A stretch of 6,746 nucleotides of DNA from Actinomyces graevenitzii C83 (GCF_000239695.1 NZ_JH470340.1:90325-97070); one strand, 5' to 3'. Shown: positions 1 through 5,630, counted from the stretch's first letter. A program made the numbers and translations. The notes: generated from the sequence alone by a model not told the origin.

Positions 1-167
1 GGACGCGCGGCGGGCCGGGTCTGGCCTTGGGCGGCGGCTTTGCCTTGGCTGGTGGGCCGGGCGCTGCGCTGACCGCTTGGCTGGCCCGCACCCGATGCAC
101 TGGCAGCGGAAGCAGGGGTGCCTGAAGTGTTGGTTGAAGAAGTGTTGGTTGAAACTGTGGTGCTCAT
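1..167 (-). CDS. N-terminal fragment of a probable ABC transporter permease (partial)
   Basis: An ATG at 167-165 opens a frame that stays free of stops for 55 codons to the window edge. It overlaps the TGA of the preceding ATP-binding gene as ATGA (164-167), the usual sign of translational coupling in an operon. The visible peptide is hydrophilic and low in complexity, rich in Ser, Thr, Ala, Gly and Gln, with a doubled SSTNTS-like motif near residues 6-15. No membrane segment is reached. LolD/MacB-type ATPases are normally encoded next to their FtsX-like permease, so I infer that this is the cytoplasmic N-terminal tail of that permease. The product call rests on context only; the existence of the gene rests on the overlap and open frame. 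A Ser/Thr/Ala-rich lead of more than 50 residues before the first membrane helix would be longer than usual for these permeases. Confidence 0.6.
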   Translation of the reverse strand, partial: MSTTVSTNTSSTNTSGTPASAASASGAGQPSGQRSARPTSQGKAAAQGQTRPAAR

Positions 168-865
168 TTTGCCACCCGCATCTGGTCAGCGACGATGTTG
201 CCGTCACGCATGGTCACTAGCCGTGGGCACCAAGCCGCAATGGCGTCGTCGTGAGTAACCAGCACCAAAGTGGCGCCGGTAGAAGTGCACGCCTGAGTCA
301 GCAGCTGCATCACCTGCGCGCCCGTGTTTTGGTCCAGGGCGCCGGTGGGCTCATCCGCAAAGACGACGGCGGGGCTGGCCACCATGGCGCGGGCAATCGC
401 CACCCGCTGGGCTTGGCCACCCGAAATCTGTCCGGGGCGACGTCGAGCCGCATCCGCCAGGCCCAAACGCACCAGCCATTCGCGGGCGTGGGGCAGGGCC
501 GAGGGCAGGCTCATGCCCGCCAGCAGCAGCGGCATGGCCACGTTCTCCTCATTGGTCAGCTCCGGCAGCAGCGCGCCGTCCTGGAACACAAAACCCATAT
601 GTTCACGCCGTATCTTCGAACGCTGCTTTTCGCGCAAAGCCGCCAGGTTAGTGCCGGCGAACATGACCGTGCCCGCATCCAGCGGCAAAATGCCCGACAT
701 GCAGTGCAGCAGCGTGGACTTACCTGAGCCCGAAGGCCCCATGATGGCTACGTGACTGCCGGTGGGGATAGTTAGGTTCACCGAGTTAAGCGCCCGCACC
801 GGGGTGCCCATCTCGGAAGAAAAAGTTTTAACCGCATCGGTGACGCTTAACTCTTTGGTGTTCAT
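164..865 (-). CDS. ABC transporter ATP-binding protein, LolD/MacB (COG1136) type
   Basis: This is the nucleotide-binding subunit of an ABC transporter, expected at the inner face of the membrane, where it powers a FtsX/MacB-type permease (peptide, lipoprotein or drug export; substrate unknown). In the 233-residue product from ATG 865 the motifs run in order: Walker A GPSGSGKST (43-51), Q-loop Gln at about 95, signature ISGGQ (147-151), Walker B VVFADEPT (167-174), D-loop GALD and switch His at about 205 in VTHDD. All catalytic positions are present and the length is normal. A TTG at 895 would add ten residues (start MRPQAPSFNC), but ATG 865 puts the conserved beta-strand at the usual distance. 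Neither start has a clear Shine-Dalgarno. On the coding strand a TAGTTT (TANNNT-like) hexamer lies 6 bases before the ATG, so leaderless transcription is possible. A GCGCC/GGCGC dyad lies at 880-893. The downstream partner overlaps by 4 bases. Confidence 0.93.
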   Translation of the reverse strand: MNTKELSVTDAVKTFSSEMGTPVRALNSVNLTIPTGSHVAIMGPSGSGKSTLLHCMSGILPLDAGTVMFAGTNLAALREKQRSKIRREHMGFVFQDGALLPELTNEENVAMPLLLAGMSLPSALPHAREWLVRLGLADAARRRPGQISGGQAQRVAIARAMVASPAVVFADEPTGALDQNTGAQVMQLLTQACTSTGATLVLVTHDDAIAAWCPRLVTMRDGNIVADQMRVAK

Positions 866-956
866 GCAATTAAAACTAGGCGCCTGCGGGCGCAAACTAA
901 TCGCCCATGCGAGCGAACTTCAGCCCTGGGCTAACTAATACCTAAGGAGGAGTCGC

Positions 957-974
957 CCCCTACGCGCGTAGGGG
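957..974. promoter_or_regulatory. Perfect 18-bp palindrome, candidate operator
   Basis: CCCCTACGCGCGTAGGGG is identical to its own reverse complement over 18 bases. It lies about 90-110 bases upstream of the ABC ATPase ATG (865) and about 170 bases past the stop of the minus-strand gene at 1144. No T-tract follows it on either strand, so a Rho-independent terminator is unlikely. A second short dyad, AGCCC-T-GGGCT, sits at 922-932. An operator controlling the transporter operon is the most economical reading, but no regulator gene is in view and the promoter itself was not recognised. Confidence 0.45.
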
Positions 975-1010
975 AAAGGCCCTGATCGGCGGCGGTGGGA
1001 GGGGCGCGGG

Positions 1011-1050
1011 CTGCAAGCGGCACACGCTGACTGCAAGCGGCACACGCGGG
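1011..1050. repeat. Two-unit 20-bp tandem repeat
   Basis: CTGCAAGCGGCACACGC occurs exactly twice, at 1011-1027 and 1031-1047, with a 20-base period; the three bases filling each unit differ (TGA, then GGG). A partial third start (CTGCGGG) follows at 1051. The array lies about 95-135 bases past the stop of the minus-strand ATPase gene. It resembles the tandem arrays that sit at the 3' ends of the two other complete or 3'-complete gene ends in the window. Confidence 0.85.
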
Positions 1051-1143
1051 CTGCGGGCCGTGGGCATGGTTTTGGCTGGCCGTGCTTACTGCGCGGCCGG
1101 GCGCCCGCTGCGGCAGCCAAGGCCGCCAGCTAGGTGCCGGGGT

Positions 1144-3285
1144 TTAGTCGGGGTTTACCTGCAGGGAACGCAGGCGGTTAACCGCCGCCCCCACATCCAC
1201 CAGGCGCGGACGCACCAAAAATGCGGGGTGAGCCTCACCCAGGGCGTCCAGTCCGACGTCGTCGAGCCGCTTAGCCACCTGCGCAAGTGCCTGCGGCAGC
1301 GAAGTGCGCCCATCAAAATGACGCTCCAACAGCGCGCGCAGAGCCCACGCGACCGCCAACGCCTGACCCTCATCCACCAGGCCCGAAACGTCAGCCACAT
1401 CCACCTCATGGCGGTCCAACACCAGGCGCTGCGTCCCCAAAGCGCGCGTACGGCTAGGGCCACGACGCTTAGCCTCAGGTCTCTGGGGCAGGCGCTGGGC
1501 GGGCAGCGGGAAATCAGGCAGGCTCGTGTCCACCCGAGGCTGGCTGGCACACACCTGGCGGGCCTGCGCAGTGGCGTCAACCAGGCGGTAACTGTCCATG
1601 ATCAGCACCTGATCGGCCACATCCAAATAATCACCACTGCCGCCCATCACAATCAGGGTGGAAATGCCGCGCTCGCGGTGCAGGGCGCGGATGCGATCCA
1701 CCAGCGGGGTGATGGGTTCACGCTCCGAACTGACCAGGGCGCGCATACGTTGATCGCGAATCAGCAGGTTAGTGGCGCAAGTGTCCTCATCCAGCAGCAG
1801 GGCGGCCTGGGCAGGCTGCCCCCACAGCTCCAGGGATTCCATGATCGACGCCGCCTGTGAAGTAGAGCCCGACGCATTGGCGGTGGTGAACTGGGCTGGG
1901 TCTGCGTCACGCCCAGGCAGATGGGAAATGAAAGGCCGCAGGTCGACGCCGGTAACCGCACGCCCGTCGGCGGCGCGCACCGCCATTGCTTCGGGCACGG
2001 TAGCCACCAGTTCACGCCCATCACCGGGGATATGCGGGTAAATACCCCGGGCAATGGCGTTTAGCAGAGTCGATTTGCCGTGATAGCCACCGCCGGCAAT
2101 AACGGTTACACCAGCTGGGATAGCGGTGCCGCGCACCACCCCGGCGTGAGGTAGCTGCACGGTTTGAGCTAAAGTCTCCGGCGCGGTCAGTGGGACGCCG
2201 CCCTCCAGCGGCAGCTGCGAAACCCCTGAGCGGCGAGCCAAATTGGCGCCGTCGGCCAAAAAAGCCACCCAGCCGCGCTCAACCAGAATCTCTTGCAGGG
2301 CCGCGTGATCCTCGGCCACCTGGCAGTGCTTCCAGGCTTCTGCGCCCAACTCGCTTTCGCGCAGGTCCAGGCTGGCGACGGCGCGGGCTAAATCCAAGTT
2401 GAGGTTGCGGGCAGCCTGGCGACCAGCGATTTCGCGCCCGAACGCGGGCAGTGACCAGCGCAGGCGCAGCTCCAGGTAGGGGCCGGGAGCATTAAAGGCC
2501 GGGGTTGAGAAGTCATCTTGCCAGGTCTCATGCAGGTTGACGCTGGAGCGCTCCAGGATTTCCTGCCCCGCCGGGGCAATCGAGATGGCCTGGCCTTTAA
2601 GCAGTTCGCGCAGGGTGCGGGCCAGGTAATCGCGCAGGGCGACGGCGCGGGTGGGCGAGGCGGTTAGGCGTGCGGCGGCGCCAGTTAGGTGCTCGGCGGC
2701 GCCAGTTAGGTGCTCGGCGGCGCCAGTTAGAGACGCGTTGGTGCCGGTGGGCCGCGTGTCGGCGCCGGTCAAGTGTGAGTCAGTCTCAGTTAGGTGCGTG
2801 TCAGTTCCGGTTAGGCGTGCGTCGGCGCCTGTTAGAGCCAGGGGCAGTACCACGCGGATGGCCGTGGGCGGAGCGTAAGGGTCGGGCTGGATGCGGTCAA
2901 TGTAGAGCACCCACCCCAGCGGGGAGCGGTAGCGGCCAACGATGGCCTTGTAGGCGGCGTAGGAGCGGCCGTCAATTGCGTGCAGGTGGCTGGTGAGCTC
3001 ATTGAGGGTTGATTCGCGCGGCTCATCATTGAAGCGGCGCTGGCCTGAGCCTCGGGATGAACCAGAATAGTTGCCGGAACTGCGGGCCGGGCCAGAGGAT
3101 CTGCCTGAGTCGCTGCCCGAACCGGAGGAGTGACGGCCCTGACCAGAGGAGTGTCCTGAACCGGAGGAGTGGCGGCTCTGGCGGTCTGAGCTGTAGGAAG
3201 AGTTGGCCTGGCGGCCTGAATAACCGGAATTGTCGGAGCGGTGGGAGTGGTTTTGGGAGCCTCGGTAAGAGTCGCGTGCAGCCAT
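1144..3285 (-). CDS. Predicted ATPase of the ABC class (COG3044/PF09818), with repeat insertion
   Basis: A 713-residue soluble ATPase of a poorly understood family. The relative I recall with a studied structure is the trypanosome mitochondrial RNA factor MRB1590, an ABC-fold dimer with an RNA-binding pore; an RNA role here is inference. Residues 1-86 are Ser/Gly/Arg/His-rich and look disordered, with repeated RHSSGSG. The family N-domain follows at about 92-150 (LHAIDGRSYAAYKAIVGRY, then IQPDPYAPP). Residues 151-213 are nine heptads around LTGADxR, an insertion just before the conserved ALRDYLAR. The ATPase core has Walker A GGGYHGKST (398-406), IPGDGRE (419-425), ASGSTSQAA as the signature-like segment (471-479), Walker B ALLLDEDT (495-502), ATNLLIRD and VMGGSGDYLDVADQV. 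The C-terminal end AAVNRLRSL is family-typical. The tail and heptads make it longer than usual homologues (roughly 550-600 by memory). ATG 3285 has no Shine-Dalgarno; a parS-like site lies 9 bases upstream. The gene is transcribed alone. Confidence 0.93.
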   Translation of the reverse strand: MAARDSYRGSQNHSHRSDNSGYSGRQANSSYSSDRQSRHSSGSGHSSGQGRHSSGSGSDSGRSSGPARSSGNYSGSSRGSGQRRFNDEPRESTLNELTSHLHAIDGRSYAAYKAIVGRYRSPLGWVLYIDRIQPDPYAPPTAIRVVLPLALTGADARLTGTDTHLTETDSHLTGADTRPTGTNASLTGAAEHLTGAAEHLTGAAARLTASPTRAVALRDYLARTLRELLKGQAISIAPAGQEILERSSVNLHETWQDDFSTPAFNAPGPYLELRLRWSLPAFGREIAGRQAARNLNLDLARAVASLDLRESELGAEAWKHCQVAEDHAALQEILVERGWVAFLADGANLARRSGVSQLPLEGGVPLTAPETLAQTVQLPHAGVVRGTAIPAGVTVIAGGGYHGKSTLLNAIARGIYPHIPGDGRELVATVPEAMAVRAADGRAVTGVDLRPFISHLPGRDADPAQFTTANASGSTSQAASIMESLELWGQPAQAALLLDEDTCATNLLIRDQRMRALVSSEREPITPLVDRIRALHRERGISTLIVMGGSGDYLDVADQVLIMDSYRLVDATAQARQVCASQPRVDTSLPDFPLPAQRLPQRPEAKRRGPSRTRALGTQRLVLDRHEVDVADVSGLVDEGQALAVAWALRALLERHFDGRTSLPQALAQVAKRLDDVGLDALGEAHPAFLVRPRLVDVGAAVNRLRSLQVNPD
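2647..2835 (-). repeat. In-frame 21-bp minisatellite, nine units
   Basis: This stretch of the ATPase gene is nine tandem 21-bp units, each giving a heptad near LTGADxR or LTGAAEH; one unit starts PTG and one reads LTETDSH. Two adjacent units around 2686-2727 are nearly identical in DNA (core GGCGCCAGTTAGGTGCTCGG), while the others have drifted, so the array mixes old and recent duplications. The period is a multiple of three, so gain or loss of units keeps the frame. It falls between the family N-domain and the ALRDYLAR segment, where relatives, as I recall them, have a short linker. Confidence 0.92.
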
Positions 3286-3293
3286 AAAGGCAT

Positions 3294-3309
3294 TATTTCA
3301 CGTGAAACA
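3294..3309. promoter_or_regulatory. parS-like ParB-binding site
   Basis: TATTTCACGTGAAACA matches the bacterial parS consensus TGTTTCACGTGAAACA at 15 of 16 positions; only the second base differs. ParB dimers bind such 16-bp palindromes and spread from them to organise and segregate the origin region. Under equal base frequencies a match this good is expected roughly 8e-5 times in a window of this size, and less in GC-rich DNA. The site lies 9 bases upstream of the ATPase start codon and overlaps an AATAAT hexamer that could be its -10, so ParB binding could also affect transcription. parS sites usually cluster near oriC; no DnaA-box cluster or parAB genes are in the window. Confidence 0.75.
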
Positions 3310-3388
3310 TTTTGTCTCCGGAGCACACCCTGAGGGCGGCTGGTTGGCACAAACACATGGAAATCAGTCTGCAATTACATGTGGTGCC

Positions 3389-3412
3389 ACAAATACACCC
3401 ACAAATACACCC
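3389..3412. repeat. Exact 12-bp tandem duplication at the left end of hairpin copy 1
   Basis: ACAAATACACCC occurs twice in direct succession (3389-3400 and 3401-3412). The second copy is the left outer arm of the hairpin element. A small dyad TGTGG-TG-CCACA (3380-3391) overlaps the first. The duplicate is absent from the other copies, so it arose locally, by slippage or during formation of this copy. Confidence 0.85.
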
Positions 3413-3479
3413 AAAATCGTCCCCTCCCTATGATTTTTTCATGGGGTTTTATAGGGAACGGATGAAATGTCAGTATTTG
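3402..3479. repeat. 78-bp hairpin element, copy 1 (decayed)
   Basis: This is the first of three same-orientation copies of one inverted-repeat element. Outer arms CAAATAC (3402-3408) and GTATTTG (3473-3479) enclose inner arms at 3413-3431 and 3451-3469 and a 19-nt loop, GATTTTTTCATGGGGTTTT, at 3432-3450. Only 13 of 19 inner-arm positions pair here, against 19 of 19 in the other two. The outer arms and loop are well kept. It lies between the divergent ATPase and methyltransferase genes, so a role as a gene terminator is unlikely for this copy. No target-site duplication is visible. Confidence 0.85.
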
Positions 3480-3490
3480 CGACCCACCCG

Positions 3491-3568
3491 CCCGCGCGCG
3501 GGTGACGGCTCGTCTCGGCGAGACAGGCCGGGCTGGGATGCTGTGACTCTACCCGCGCGCGGGTGACG
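3491..3568. repeat. Cluster of three palindromes: a repeated 17-bp motif flanking a 13-bp dyad
   Basis: CCCGCGCGCGGGTGACG occurs exactly at 3491-3507 and 3552-3568 (61-bp period); its first 12 bases are a perfect palindrome. Between them lies GTCTCG-G-CGAGAC (3512-3524), a perfect 6-bp dyad with a one-base centre. No T-tract follows. The spacing, about six helical turns, and the position ahead of the methyltransferase gene suit a pair of operators bound co-operatively, but this is inference. The CGCGCG core is shared with the palindrome at 957-974. Confidence 0.6.
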
Positions 3569-3859
3569 ACAATCTGGCCAGCGATCGGGGAGTGGGGCTA
3601 CGCCAGCGGGGTGGCGTCAGCAGAAGCAGGAGGTGGCGACAGTGATCGGGGAAGTGGGGCGTCGTCGTCGGCACTAGCGGAGGCGACGACAGCAGCAGTA
3701 AAGACGATGCCAGCAAAGGCGGGGGCGCCGTCGTCGAACCTAGAAGTAAAATTCCTCAGCAGCCAGGCCTGCCGGGAAATCGGGGCCTGCCGGGTTAGCC
3801 AGGCGAAGAACCAGACCCGGCCGCAAAAAGCGCGCTGGCCGAAAAACGAAAATACCCTT
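3569..3859. other. Low-complexity non-coding stretch before the methyltransferase
   Basis: This segment is open in frame with the downstream methyltransferase back to GTG 3563, but the peptide would be Ala/Ser/Gly-rich and unlike the family, which begins at the ATG at 3872. It holds imperfect short repeats: a GATCGGGGA-GTGGGGC pair near 3583 and 3643, and GGCCTGCCGGG at 3766-3776 and 3784-3794, each flanked by AGCCAGGC. TAAAAT at 3747-3752 is a good -10 hexamer for the methyltransferase, but no matching -35 was found. I see no gene here on either strand. Confidence 0.6.
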
Positions 3860-3865
3860 AGGAAA
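3860..3865 (+). promoter_or_regulatory. Ribosome binding site of the methyltransferase
   Basis: AGGAAA lies 6 bases before ATG 3872. It decides the start: the reading frame is open for another 103 codons upstream, but only this ATG has a Shine-Dalgarno at proper spacing and gives the family's usual N-terminus. Confidence 0.7.
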
Positions 3866-3871
3866 TCTCCA

Positions 3872-4717
3872 ATGAGTAAATTGACTAATAAAGCCGCTTG
3901 GTTTTCAGACAACGAGAAAAACTGGAATGACCGCGCGAACCTGCACATGGCCGGCGACTACTGCGGCCTGAGCCGCCTGCTCGCAGACCCCAAGGCCATC
4001 AGCGCGGAGCTTGCCCTCGACATTGGGCGTTTTGGCGACCTTGCCGGCAAGCAAGTCATGCATCTGCAGTGCCACGTTGGGACGGACACGATTGGGTTTG
4101 CCCGTCGCGGCGCCGCGCGAGTTGTGGGCCTGGACCTGTCCGAGACTTCTCTGGCCCACGCGCGCGCCATCGCGGATAAGGCCGGGGCGGACGTCGAGTA
4201 CGTGCACGCCAACGTCTACGACGCGCGGCAGGCGGTAAGTGGTGACTTTGACCCGGTCTATACGTCCATTGGGGTTCTTTGCTGGCTGCCCGACGTTGTG
4301 CAATGGGCGCGCGTCATTGCGTCCCTGCTTAAGCCCGGGGGCACCTTCTTCATCCGCGACGATCACCCCATGTTCATGGCGATCGGCGAGGACGTGTCGG
4401 ATGGGCTGAAGGTTGAGCAGCCCTACTTCCAGCTTGATACCCCTATGACCTGGGACGACGACTCAAGCTATGTGGATACGCCCGGCGCGCCTCGCATCGC
4501 CCACACCACGAATCACCAGTGGAATCATTCCCTGGGGCAAATCATCACGGCGCTGATTGATGCGGGATTAGTGGTCGACGGCGTCGAAGAGTTCACCTAT
4601 TCCGCTTGGTGCCCCTGGCCTGGGCTTATGGAGCAACACGCGGACGGAATGTGGCGTTTGCGCGAGCAGCCTGAGCGGCTGCCGCTGCAGTTCGCCATTT
4701 CTGCGCGCAAGGTCTGA
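3872..4717 (+). CDS. Class I SAM-dependent methyltransferase
   Basis: A 281-residue cytoplasmic methyltransferase of the Rossmann-fold class I type; the acceptor is unknown. The N-terminal segment (WFSDNEKNWNDRANLHMAGDYCGL) is the usual opening of this actinobacterial subfamily. SAM-binding motif I is VMHLQCHVGTDT (62-73), where HLQCHxGxDT replaces the classical GxGxG. The acidic end of strand 2 is in VVGLDLS (Asp 88), motif III is ANVYDA (113-118), motif IV is DFDPVYTSIGVLCWLPD (125-141), and LLKPGG (152-157) follows. The C-terminal part has the family's HTTNHQWNHSLGQIITALIDAGL and PLQFAISARK ending. Length is normal and no catalytic loss is evident; the Pro in FDPVY replaces a more usual Ile or Val. 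It stands alone, divergent from the ATPase gene and convergent with the surface-protein gene. Its stop codon falls inside a tandem repeat array. Confidence 0.93.
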   Translation: MSKLTNKAAWFSDNEKNWNDRANLHMAGDYCGLSRLLADPKAISAELALDIGRFGDLAGKQVMHLQCHVGTDTIGFARRGAARVVGLDLSETSLAHARAIADKAGADVEYVHANVYDARQAVSGDFDPVYTSIGVLCWLPDVVQWARVIASLLKPGGTFFIRDDHPMFMAIGEDVSDGLKVEQPYFQLDTPMTWDDDSSYVDTPGAPRIAHTTNHQWNHSLGQIITALIDAGLVVDGVEEFTYSAWCPWPGLMEQHADGMWRLREQPERLPLQFAISARKV

Positions 4718-4839
4718 GGTGCTGCGCCTGAGGTGGTGGCCAGGCTTGACTGGCTGTGCAGGGCTTGACTGGCTGTGCAGGGCTTGAGGTGCTGCGCAAG
4801 GTGTGAGGTGCTGCGCAAGGCCTGAGATGGCGGCCATGC
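4713..4839. repeat. Degenerate 19-bp tandem array spanning the methyltransferase stop codon
   Basis: Successive units start at 4745, 4764, 4783, 4802 and 4821, all with a 19-base period. The first two are identical (CTTGACTGGCTGTGCAGGG) and the next two share TGAGGTGCTGCGCAAGG. Looser units cover 4713-4744. The last coding bases, CGCAAGGTCTGAGGTGC (4706-4722), match the unit junction, and the TGA stop is part of the first unit, so the array appears to have grown out of the gene's 3' end. No terminator hairpin with a T-tract was found here. Confidence 0.85.
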
Positions 4840-5045
4840 CTGAACTATTAACTGAGTAACTCCAACAACTGAAGGAATGTCCTGGCTGAGGAGGTTCTAA
4901 ACCTGGCCTGGTACCCCAATTGACTGGCACCTCAATTGATGAGGCGCTCCTGAGTGGAGTGACCCATGTTAAGGGGGTCCCAAATGGGCTGGTTGGCGTC
5001 TGGTTGGATGGGCCGGTCTGATTCTGGATGGGTCGGGGTGGTCCT
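4840..5045. other. Gene-free stretch with small dyads and strong G skew
   Basis: There is no credible gene on either strand. CAATTGA is repeated at 4917-4923 and 4933-4939. There is an AGGTT-CTA-AACCT dyad near 4892-4904 and a CTCC/GGAG dyad near 4947-4959. From about 4980 the plus strand becomes very rich in G and T (28 G against 9 C in 4981-5040). None of these looks like a promoter or terminator. Confidence 0.55.
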
Positions 5046-5181
5046 GGATGAGCTGCTGGCCCTGGGTAAGCAAGGATAATTCAGGATGAGCTGCTGGCCA
5101 TGGATTAACTGCTGGCCATGGATGAGCCAGGATAATTCAGGGTGAGCCAGAATGATGCTGGACTAGCCAGAATGATGCTGG
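5046..5181. repeat. Nested degenerate tandem duplications
   Basis: GGATGAGCTGCTGGCC occurs at 5046-5061 and 5084-5099, with a diverged third near 5102-5117. GGATAATTCAGG occurs at 5074-5085 and 5130-5141. AGCCAGAATGATGCTGG occurs at 5145-5161 and 5165-5181 (20-base period). The pieces interleave, suggesting a larger block of about 56 bp duplicated once and then reworked. Reading frames across this segment are repeat-derived and resemble no known protein. Confidence 0.8.
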
Positions 5182-5292
5182 GGCTGGCTGGTGAGGATCT
5201 GATGACCAAGAGCCCCTGACCTGGAGATATTCCCAGGTAGGCGAATGGTCAGTATGTGAGATATGAGTCTCAATGTACGTACACCTTTTTTC
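5182..5292. other. Spacer with two short palindromes
   Basis: An inverted repeat ACCTGG (5219-5224)/CCAGGT (5233-5238) and the perfect 10-bp palindrome TGTACGTACA (5274-5283) lie here, followed by a T6 run (5285-5290) just before hairpin copy 2. The T6 run after the second palindrome is terminator-like for plus-strand transcription, but the stem is only 5 bp and AT-rich, so I do not call a terminator. Confidence 0.45.
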
Positions 5293-5370
5293 CAAATACA
5301 CCCAAAATCGTCCGTTCCCTATGATTTTTCGATGGGGTTTTATAGGGAACGGACGATTTTTCCGTATTTG
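5293..5370. repeat. 78-bp hairpin element, copy 2 (intact)
   Basis: Outer arms are CAAATAC (5293-5299) and GTATTTG (5364-5370). The inner left arm, AAAATCGTCCGTTCCCTAT (5304-5322), pairs perfectly over 19 bases with 5342-5360. The 19-nt loop is GATTTTTCGATGGGGTTTT (5323-5341). The element has the same 78-bp length and orientation as copy 1. As RNA it would form a stable stem with A4 entering and T5 leaving, so a bidirectional terminator between the convergent genes is possible. The long conserved loop is not expected of a plain terminator; a small non-autonomous mobile repeat (MITE or REP-like) is the alternative. No transposase is nearby. Confidence 0.92.
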
Positions 5371-5462
5371 TAACGCAGCCCTGAAATATCTCCCGACGCC
5401 GCACTGCATCCTTGGTATTTGTTGCAGTTAGTCCTTGCATGGGGCTGTCTGAAGCTGGTGTG

Positions 5463-5492
5463 ACCACAGAGTATGGTCTAACCACAAAGTAT
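5463..5492. repeat. Two-unit 18-bp imperfect tandem repeat
   Basis: ACCACA-R-AGTAT occurs at 5463-5474 and 5481-5492, period 18, in gene-free DNA between hairpin copies 2 and 3. The flanking 5371-5460 shows no gene or clear signal. Confidence 0.6.
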
Positions 5493-5517
5493 TTAGGGGT
5501 CTCAAGTGCCTTAATGC

Positions 5518-5624
5518 GCCCTGGTTAAAGTGGCGCAGTGACTAGTGTGTTTACCCTGGTTGAGGGTGATGCAGCAACTAATCCGTTTGCCCTGGTCTGG
5601 GTAACGCAGTGGGTAGGTCGGTTT
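5518..5624. repeat. Three-unit degenerate 35-36-bp tandem repeat
   Basis: CCCTGGT recurs at 5519, 5554 and 5590 (spacings 35 and 36). Each is followed by a GGGT- or GTGG-type segment, a GCAG motif, a CTA or TAG triplet and a T-rich end. Divergence between units is considerable, so the array is old. A minus-strand frame through it translates the repeats and is not a convincing gene. Confidence 0.75.
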
Positions 5625-5630
5625 GTTGAG

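Noticed and set aside
251..755. Plus-strand frames of 158 and 143 codons
   Set aside because: They are antisense shadows of the ABC ATPase, which has every catalytic motif.
944..950. AAGGAGG, a perfect plus-strand Shine-Dalgarno
   Set aside because: No ATG, GTG or TTG follows at a usable distance and no plus-strand gene begins there.
1060..1860. Plus-strand 266-codon frame
   Set aside because: It is antisense to the well-supported ATPase gene, rich in His, Gln and Arg, as expected for a shadow of GC-rich coding DNA.
3312..3566. Plus-strand 84-codon frame with YDFFMGFYRERM
   Set aside because: The motif is simply the translation of hairpin copy 1, and a similar peptide appears at copy 3. 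There is no ribosome site or domain.
3563..3871. In-frame 103-codon upstream extension of the methyltransferase
   Set aside because: The peptide is low-complexity and unlike the family. ATG 3872 has a Shine-Dalgarno (AGGAAA) and gives the normal N-terminus and length.
3598..3948. Minus-strand 116-codon frame with hydrophobic stretches
   Set aside because: It runs antisense into the methyltransferase start and has an Ala/Ser/Pro low-complexity end, no ribosome site and no recognisable family.
5304..5360. Hairpin copy 2 called outright as a Rho-independent terminator
   Set aside because: A19-nt conserved loop and a copy between divergent genes (copy 1) do not fit a simple terminator; kept as a possibility only.
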